Of a stretch of DNA of 64,000 bases, positions 55,985 to 64,000 are shown piece by piece (position 1 is the stretch's first letter; every line of letters begins with the position of its first letter). Made by a program: the position numbers and the translations under genes. Where the stretch lies: the NCBI GenBank assembly GCA_958295665.1, contig OY282558.1:47554389-47618388 (forward strand), written 5' to 3'. This DNA comes from Tipula vernalis. Its lineage: Eukaryota > Arthropoda > Insecta > Diptera > Tipulidae. The notes beneath the pieces were generated by a model. It did no database searches. It saw only the letters and a list, made by a program, of their open reading frames with translations, and was not told the DNA's origin.

Positions 55985-56670
55985 AAAGATTACCATTTCC
56001 ACCGTAGCTGTCGAATTTCATCATAATAATGTTGTAAAATTTCCAAGTTCCATTAATTTCATCTGAAAATAATTAAAGAATACCATTTCCATAGTACCTG
56101 TCGAATTTCATCATAATCATTTAAAAGTTACAGGATAATTGGCCATATTTCAAAAATCTATCCAGAAACCATGTAACAATTCCATTTCCACCGTACCTGT
56201 AAAATTTCATCATAATTGGTTAATAAATAGCAAAGTTACAAGCTAATCGACCATTTTCCAAAAATCATTTAAAAATCCCATTTCCAACCCATTACCTGTC
56301 TAATTTCAACATAATCGATTAAATAATAGCCAAATAACAAGCTAATTTTCCATATTAATAAACTTTAACCAAAAATCGTTATAGAATTCCATTTCTACCG
56401 TACATGTCGAATTTCATGGTAATCGTATTCAAAATCATCAAATTCTATTAATTTCATCTAAAAAACATTAAAGGATTTCATTTCCATCGTACCTGTCGAT
56501 TTTCATCATAATCATTTAAAAAATAGCCAAGTTACAGGATAATTTTCGATATTTTAAAAGTCTATCCAAAAATCATTAACAATTCCATTTACATCATACC
56601 TTAAAAATTTCATCATAATCGGTTACAGACTAGCTAATTGGTCATATTCCAAAAATGTATTGAAAAATCC
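55985..56670 (+). repeat. Degenerate tandem repeat of about 100-120 bp
   Basis: About six diverged units share CCATTTCCACCGTACCTGTC and AATTTCATCATAATC; the spacing drifts. Older than the adjacent 305-bp array. Confidence 0.8.
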
Positions 56671-58129
56671 AGTTTGGATTTACGAAATATACGAAAAATA
56701 ATCCATTATGTACTTATAAAAGTAATGCATTACCTTCAGTTTACAAAAATAACACAATAATTTTTTTGGAAAAGTGGCATTTTCATTTAGTTCAATTTAT
56801 TTCTACATTTTAAATCATTACAGTTTTTAGTTTTAAAAATTAGCACTTTTAATAAATATGGAGCTATTTTCTAGTTGAAAATATTTCTACCATTGTAAAA
56901 ATTAGCGCTGTGTGACATGGTATGCCTTTCTAAATCATAGCCGATATTTCAATTTTTTTAGCGATTTTTTATATCAACAAATTCAGTTTTGAATATCCCG
57001 ATTCAACGCAGTCACATCAGTTCAATATTTGTCGCGATAGAGATGCTATAATCATTGTGCCATTTGTTTCTATTCTACGCTTTTTTTTTTTTTTTTAATA
57101 AATACTCCAAATCAACTGTACACGAACATGTAGGCTGATGAAAGTCCTGAAAGTTTTTAAACTATTTGGCTGCATCACAAGCAACAGCATGTGCATTGGT
57201 ATAATCTGATTATGCCCCATATATATACAGAGCCATCCTAAGTTGAAAACAGTTTCAATAAGATGTTTGATGGTTACAAGAAAGGCCGGCGACTTTGTTA
57301 AGAATGTGACAATTTTATTTGTGGGTAGCGCTCAAATTTTTGTGTTTATGGCTGTACAAGATTTTCTGTTTCATTGCATGGAATTCGAGAACAAATTTAA
57401 CTGAAGTGCAACTTGTTAATAATAATTTTTTGTTTCTTATTTTTAAATAAATTTAGAATATTTATATGATTTTGTTTAAACAATCTTAAAATTCTCTCTT
57501 TAAGAGCTGACTCTGAAACGAGTCAAAAATGAAGTATCGTCTATATGGAGACGTCATTTTTGAATCGCTTTCTCAATTCGGTTTTGATTCGCTGCCGACT
57601 CAAGTGTTATATCCATTTTAGACTTCTGTTTTAGATTTAGGAAAGATTTAATTTTAAATCTGAAACATGCTACAGAATATTGTGTGTAGTAATTGCAAAA
57701 TTAACTCTGAAACACTTCGTATTATCGATATGGAATAGATTCGTGAAATGGGCATGCAAAACGACATTACTTTTACCAGACACCAGGTGGCAGCATGTCA
57801 TTTTAAAGGATAGCTTTAAATTTGACATATATGGTTAAATTTAGGTGGATCTAATAAATTTATTCATTTTTATTATATTAAACGTTATTCGAACAGAAAG
57901 TTCATGACTTTTCTAGTTAGAATAGTGTAGAAACATTTAGAACTGTTTTATCATGGAAAATTCCATTTTAGTACAGTAAAACATTGAGCTATTCATTTAA
58001 CTTATTCTATCACACGCTAGGTGTTACCGTCACAATATTTTATTTCGAAAAGTTGGCTTTTGTCAGTTAAATCAAATTGGCTATTTTCTTGGGAATAAAA
58101 TAAACTCAAAATAATTCGAATTCAATTTA
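56671..58129. other. AT-rich DNA, no gene recognised
   Basis: A T-run of 17 lies near 57080. Near 57515-57575 two stretches (TCAAAAATGA..GTCT and complement) could form a hairpin. No coding sequence recognised. Confidence 0.4.
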
Positions 58130-60260
58130 GGTCAATAAAATACGCTTATTGATTCGATTTGCAAGTTCTTGCATTGACATTTGCTGTAAATCACCAAAAA
58201 TGGTTTCAATCAAGTTTCCAGTTGATATCATTTCTGTGGGTATTTCAACAATACCTTCTTCATATTTTTCTGCTACGCGAGTCAATTCTGTTAGCTATTT
58301 AAAATCATTCCAAAGTCCTCCAAAACTTGCATCGCTGTTCATAATTTATTTTAAAAGTTTATCGATGCAACGAAATCCGTTTTGTGGCAACATTATGATT
58401 TCACCAATTAAAATGAGAGAAGTGTTTCGTAAATTATCTGCTTTAGGTCGCCTAGATGAGATTCTCAAGTATCAAGCAGTGGAACTGGAAGTTTAAAACC
58501 GATGTGGACTGTCCTTCCATGGACAACGATTTCTCTTCGGCTTCGAATGCATGCTAAAAGTGTTTCGTAGATATACGTTTTTCTAGACCCACCTTAAATT
58601 TGGATCATGAATTGCTCTGATGATTCGATTAAATGGGTCAAATTATTTCATATTGAGTTTTGCTAATCTTTCATCAGCATTGCGTTCCTATACCAAAATG
58701 TCAATGGTTTGATCATCGTCGACATGAGAGTGTCCTGTTGGTATTGGCAAGGCCATTTTCTAGATCATTTTTTAAGTAGTCAAGTGTGTCAAATCAGCTC
58801 CGTTATTTTCCCATAACGTAAGAGATCGAGAAGGATGCCAAAAACAGCAAATGCACGCAAACATTTCCCGTAACTGTTTAGGCGTTAGATAAACAGCACC
58901 ATCTATTAAACAGTTATTCCATTCGTCATCAGATTCAAGTAAACCCCTTGCTGCAGCTGGTCTTTTGAAAGAAAGGTGAAAAATGTGGTCTACTGTTCGC
59001 AAATCGCAACGATTCAAAACTTGTTGCACCACGTACATATAGAAGCAAAATTCTCAAATAAAATCGCTCTTCATCCTTCACTTCAACTGTATACATTCTT
59101 GCGACAACTTTATCACCGCCTCGCTTTCTTACTTGCCAACTTCCCTTTGAAAATACGTAGTGACGAGGAATTTCTGTATACGGATATTGTCTTGCATTCA
59201 TGTCACTTTCATTGAGCTTGAACCATGATTGTAGTTTAGTTGATCCTGTTTCTGCTCTCAATAATACTTCTTCCTCATTTCCTGTGTACATGAGGTAAGG
59301 CCACGATTTTGGAATTCATAAAATAGACACAACCAAGTGACTTTCCAAAAATACCATGTTTTGTCAAATCATCAATGAGAGAATCCAGTTTGATTTTGAA
59401 ACTACTTATTTGTTCCGCGCGACGTAAATTTTCTGTGATTTTATTCAATTTCGGGTTCGCAGTGAATGTGATGAACAAATCCGGAGCACCCCATTTGGAA
59501 AAGATGGACATAGAATCACAGCATCTCTCACGTACGTTTCGTGGCGATTGGTAGCAACGTTATCTGCTAGTCCAGCATATTGTTCAGTTCGAAGACGTTC
59601 TTGATTCTGTTTTATATAATTCAAGTTGTTGGCCTCCACTTGCAAATATGAATCTAACAATCACTGTTGTGTCAGTTTTTCAGCGCTAATAATAGGATTA
59701 AATTGATCACGAATGGATGCTAAGGCACATTTGAATTGTAGCATGTTGATGTTGGTTGCCATCCTGGCTCACCAAAAGGGAAAAAATATTGAGTATGTCA
59801 TTGAATCCACATTTGGAGATAAAATGTGACGTGTGGTGAATTTTTGATTGGATTCCCTCTCTTCAATTTCAGGCATAAGGTTATAGCATGTCGCAATTCT
59901 ATTATTTTCGCGATAAAAACGATCAATTATTTCTGCTTGTGTAAAATCAGGAGCATAAAGTTGGGGCATATTGAGGAATCGCATTATTTATTGGTTGTAT
60001 ATGTAATATTTCGTGCCACGACTCGGTACATTGATGCAAATTACAATGCATTGTTGTACGAACGAATGTGGTCATAATATTGCGGAAGAACCCGTAAAAA
60101 ATGACGGAAGTTGTTCGTAAGTTTTTTGTATGGATCTTCATCGCCGGACTTGTTCAGAAAGTTGTGCTCTCCATCTTTTTGTAGTTCACGGTTTAGCCGC
60201 AACTTACGTTTTTCTGCAGTTCTAAGATTTATTCTGAACAGAAAAAACACCGGAATGATA
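58130..60260 (-). pseudogene. Helitron Rep-helicase remnant, minus strand
   Basis: Minus-strand pieces in order: 60250-60041 (HFLRVLPQYYDHIRSYNNAL, N-terminal region), 59984-59769, 59660-59445 (YLQVEANNLNYIKQNQERLR), 59511-59275 (KWGAPDLFITFTANPKLNKI, the Rep upstream region, then IVALPHVH near the catalytic HUH neighbourhood), 59291-58935 (KLQSWFKLNESD, then ERFYLRILLLYVRGATSFE), 59038-58772 (ESDDEWNNCL, then LREMFACIC). Helicase fragments lie at about 58500-58130 (NLIETIFGDLQQM). This is the Helitron order. Many frame changes; Walker motifs not clearly seen. Replicative rolling-circle transposition is the family role; this copy is dead. The 5'-TC and 3'-CTRR hairpin ends were not located. 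Confidence 0.85.
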
Positions 60261-60524
60261 CATTCTTCTTTTCACTCTTCACTAAAAATACGTTCCCTTT
60301 AATATGATGATAAAAGATTTATTTTGATTAAATCCGCTTGAACGCTGTAGGAGTAACACGAAACAAATATATCATCCACAAAAAAAGTGATTTTAATTAT
60401 TCTTCCTTTCGCTTGCGCTACATCTCATGACTAGGTTGGAGCATGTTGAAGTATCGTTGTTCATTCGTCAAGTAGCTGGTTTTCCGCGAGCCTACTTTCG
60501 TTGATGCCGTCTCCAAGCCTTGTT

Positions 60525-61245
60525 TGGTAATTGGTACCATCATGCAATTATACCATCAAACATTCACATCATCATACCATTTTACAATCATATTATACTA
60601 TCATACCACTATACAATCAAATTATACCACCTTACCATCATAACATCATACTATCCTGTCATAATACAATCATACCGTCATACTATCATACCGTCACGAT
60701 ATCATAAAATCATACCAACATACTAACAATACATCTTACCATCGTAGCAGCGTACCATTATACTGTCTTAACGTCATACCTTATTACCATCATACCATCA
60801 AAGCAACATACCATCACATTATACCATCATAGCATCTTACAATGATTCCATCATACTACCATCGAAATATCATTATACCATTATACAATTATATTACCAT
60901 AGCAACGTATCATCATACCAACATATAATCATACAATCATATTATCATAACATCTTACCATTACATCATCATATCGTCAAACCATCGTACAATCATACAA
61001 TCAAACCAGCGTATCATCATACCATCTTACTAACACACCATCACACTATCAACCCATCACTTCGTCATACCATCATACCACCATAGCATCTTACCATCTT
61101 ATCGTCATACCACTATACAGTCATATTATGGTTTATGTCATAACATCATCAAACTATTGTAGCATTACACCATAATAATACCACACTATCATACCATTAT
61201 ATCATCATACCATCTTACCATCATACCGTTACTATCAGAATCACC
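60525..61245. repeat. ATACCATCAT-type satellite
   Basis: About 70 variants of a 10-bp motif (CATACCATCAT, TTACCATCAT, CATACAATCA). It starts just beyond the Helitron's N-terminal end. ORFs through it are artefacts. The same motif forms the patch at 31683-31883. Confidence 0.92.
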
Positions 61246-61322
61246 ACCAATCTGTATATTTGGGTAAACTTCAAATAATTTAAATTTTTGTTGTTTAAAA
61301 TTTCGTCGCTGCCATGACAAAG

Positions 61323-62720
61323 CTTTTTAAACAATTTTTCCAAAATTTCGTTACCTTTTGCAACGAAATTTTGGTATAGATTTAGAATGATTGTTTCCAA
61401 TGAGCTTTAAGATTGATAACTAATTTATACTTTTTGGGTTTGAACTTAACATTTGTGAGCCTTTTCATAATTTGAGGTTTTTTGTTAAAATGTTTTATGA
61501 ACATAAATTATGTATTTACAAAAAGTTTCAAGAGCTTTTAGTTTTAAGAGCTTTTATTTTTAAGAGCTTTCACTGATCGAAACTTTTTAAACAATTTTCC
61601 CCAAAATTTCGTTACCCTTTGCAACGAAATTTTGGGATAGATTTAGAATGTTTGTTCCCAATGAGCTTTAAGATTGATAACTAATTTATACTTTTTGGGT
61701 TTGAACTTAACATTTGTGAGCCTTTTTATAATTTGAGGTTTTTGTTAAAATGTTTTATGAACATAAATTATGTATTTGCAAAAAGTTTCAAGAGCTTTTA
61801 GTTTTAAGAGCTTTCACTGATCGAAACTTTTTAAACAAGTTTTCCCAAAATGTCGTTACACTTTGCAACGGAATTTTGGGATAGATTTAGAATGTTTGTT
61901 CCCAATGAGCTTTAAGATTGATAACTAATTTATACTTTTTGGGTTTGAACTTAACATTTGTGAGCCTTTTCATAATTAGAGATTTTTGTTAAAATGTTTT
62001 ATGAACATAAATTATGTAGTTGTAAAAATGTGGAACTTCTAGTTTTATGAGCTTTCACGTAGCAAAGTTTTTTAACCCAAATCATTTACTTTTTATTCTG
62101 CAATTTGATAGTTTAAAGGAAGGGGGGATTTTGTTATTTAGAATATTTGTTTTGAATAAGCTTTAAGCTTGAAAATAATTTTATACTTTTTGGGTTTGTA
62201 CATAATATTTTATTTTACAGTTTATCTTATAATAATTTCAGATTTTTAATTCAAGGTTTGATGAGCATAAATTATGTATTTTAAAAAATTGTCAACAGCA
62301 TAAGCTTTAAGAGTTTTCGATTATCGAAGCTTTTCAAACTAATTAGTTTACTTCGAAATTGTTTATTACAAGGGATGGCGGAAATTTGGGTTGGATTTAG
62401 AATATTTGTGATCAATGTAAATTTTTAAGAGCTTTTAGTTTGAGAACTTTTCAAACCAAACCATTTAACTTCCAAATTTGATATTATAAAGCAAGGTGGT
62501 ATTTTGGGGTTAATTTAGAATATTGGTTTTCAATGAGCTTTGTGCCTTTCGGTAAATTCTGTATTTCGTTAAAATGTTTTATGAGCATAAATCACGTATT
62601 TACAAGAAATGTCAAGAACTTTTAGTTTTAAGAGCTTTCATTTATCGAAGCTTTTCAACTCAAATTATTTTACTCAGAAATTTGATATTACAAAGGGATT
62701 TATTGGCGCCATCGTTCAAA
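61323..62720. repeat. AT-rich satellite of about 240 bp with a conserved dyad
   Basis: Units begin near 61323, 61583, 61827, 62066, 62329 and 62650, with one partial unit near 62436, and grow more diverged to the right. Units 1-3 share CTTTTTAAAC, the dyad CCAAAATTTCGTT...AACGAAATTTTGG (61340-61374 in unit 1), TTTGGGTTTGAACTTAACAT and AAAATGTTTTATGA. No coding sequence. Confidence 0.88.
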
Positions 62721-64000
62721 AGTAGATGAAGCAGAATGTGATTCATTTGAATGGTCTCAAATAAAACAAAACATCTTGCAACTCTACGCTATGACGTGGA
62801 CTAAATATATCAAATTCATAAGAATCACAAATTTCGAATATAATTTGAAAAATATTAAGAATTTCGAAATAGTCTCAAAAATGTCGAATTTTGAAAGTAT
62901 CAAATTGAATAACCTACACAAAATCGGAGAAATACCAAAATTCAGGCATAATCTCATAAGTATACTATACTACAATCTCAAACATACTCGGATAATCTCG
63001 AAAATCTCGAATAACCTGTCTGTTTCGTAACACCGAATCAAAAATTAAGTCTCCTACATCACGCATCTCATTTCCATGATAAACCGCAAAAATTTCGAGA
63101 AATTTTAAAATGTGATCAAAAGATGAAACCTGAAACAAGCGGATATGAAATCGGGAAACTATAAGTCGAACGAACGATAATTGAATATAGAGACTGACTG
63201 GTTTGGCTCAATTGAGGGAAACAAGAATTTATTTTCAGTCACGGTTATGTACCATATTTTTCTAGTTTCTTCTTGATTTTCATGAACATCACAATGATAC
63301 ATAGCAAGTTACGCAAAACGTATAATACAAATAAATCAACCGAGCAAACACAAAAATTGTTGTCGTTTAGCAAATTTTCTTCTAAATCTAAATATCGGTT
63401 ACAACCTAAAGGCATTTTTATTTCTATATAGTCAGAACCGATGATCTTAAATTTCTACTAATAAAGGAAATGTCTTATGCATCGAGACTGTACGGGGGTA
63501 AAGTAGTTTTATCAAAAATATAATTTGCTTTTGGTATTCGGTTGCTTTTAGTTTTCAAGTATTAACCCCACTCAACAGTAACAAGATTTGAATGGGTTAT
63601 TTTACTATTTCATGCCGACCCTTTCAACAAGCCAGAACCAATTTATATCAACATCCTTAAAAGTATTTTTGTTGTTGTTTTTATATTTCATTTAATTCAA
63701 TTGAAACCGTCTAAAGAAAATATTTGCTTCAGTTTTTCTTTATTAATGTTTAATCCTTAAGATCTACTATCTATATACACCGTCCTACATACGTGTTTAG
63801 TGCATATCTAGGTCAAATAATTAAAAGGGGCAAACAAACAGTGAGGAGTGCAAGAATAACGCCTTTTTTGAAAAGAACCTCGATACACATAAATCAAGAG
63901 CCTAATTTCACCATCGTTTTATCATGCTACATAAATAACAGAAGTGTACGACCATATACGTTTTTATGACTGTATACGTAGGTAAAATAAAATAATAAAG
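62721..64000. other. AT-rich DNA at the right edge, no gene recognised
   Basis: 62776-63030 has short repeats of AATTTCGAA/AATCTCGAA-like words, but no real ORF or element boundary is visible. Confidence 0.4.

Noticed and set aside
58149..58496. 115-codon plus-strand ORF
   Set aside because: It is antisense to Helitron helicase sequence, which explains its length.
60520..60726. 68-codon ORF rich in His/Ile/Tyr
   Set aside because: Translation of the ATACCATCAT satellite.

Overview
The window looks like AT-rich insect nuclear DNA, probably from a dipteran. The grounds are a multi-exon CLIP-domain serine protease homologue with GT-AG introns, BEL/Pao and Ty3/gypsy retrotransposons, an env-carrying errantivirus-type element, jockey-like non-LTR elements, a Helitron, foldback elements and several satellites. 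I see no bacterial features, no rRNA or tRNA gene and no CRISPR array. The species cannot be fixed from the sequence alone.

Layout. 1-2.35 kb: the 3' end of a decayed BEL/Pao element with its LTR. 3.1-4.4 kb: the one well-supported host gene, a four-exon minus-strand CLIP serine protease homologue that has lost its catalytic His and Ser. 5-6.7 kb: remnants of three non-LTR elements. 7.3-22.5 kb: a block bounded by a 22-nt direct repeat. It is split by a complete Ty3/gypsy element (9240-21029) whose LTRs seem to differ only in one T of a homopolymer, so that insertion is very young. Its gag and pol ORFs overlap in a -1 relationship, with a canonical slippery heptamer in the right frame just after the Gag zinc knuckles. 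About 60 bp beyond the gypsy insertion lies a candidate two-exon gene for a 55-residue secreted peptide.

22.5-27.6 kb: AT-rich DNA with one diverged segmental duplication. 27.66-31.7 kb: a broken minus-strand BEL/Pao element. 31.9-36.9 kb: a 5.0-kb DNA transposon with about 300-bp terminal inverted repeats. It encodes a broken transposase and an XPG/PIN-nuclease-like second part (Academ-like by inference), and is itself hit by a 262-bp near-perfect foldback element. 39.5-51.3 kb: nested elements. A jockey-like reverse transcriptase is cut within its FADD motif by an 8.1-kb composite insertion flanked by a 25-nt target duplication. That composite contains a tail-repeat element and an errantivirus pol-env remnant, whose integrase is in turn interrupted by a repeat block with an expanded 8-bp minisatellite. 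The 3' part of the jockey element carries an 881-bp TA-flanked inverted-repeat element.

51.7-64 kb: a gypsy RT scrap, a 145-nt imperfect hairpin, a GC-richer tandem repeat of about 305 bp, a degenerate repeat of about 110 bp, a broken Helitron Rep-helicase, an ATACCATCAT-type satellite that also occurs at 31.7 kb, and an AT-rich satellite of about 240 bp with a conserved dyad. Overall this is a transposon graveyard with at least one very recent arrival, typical of heterochromatic or low-recombination insect DNA.
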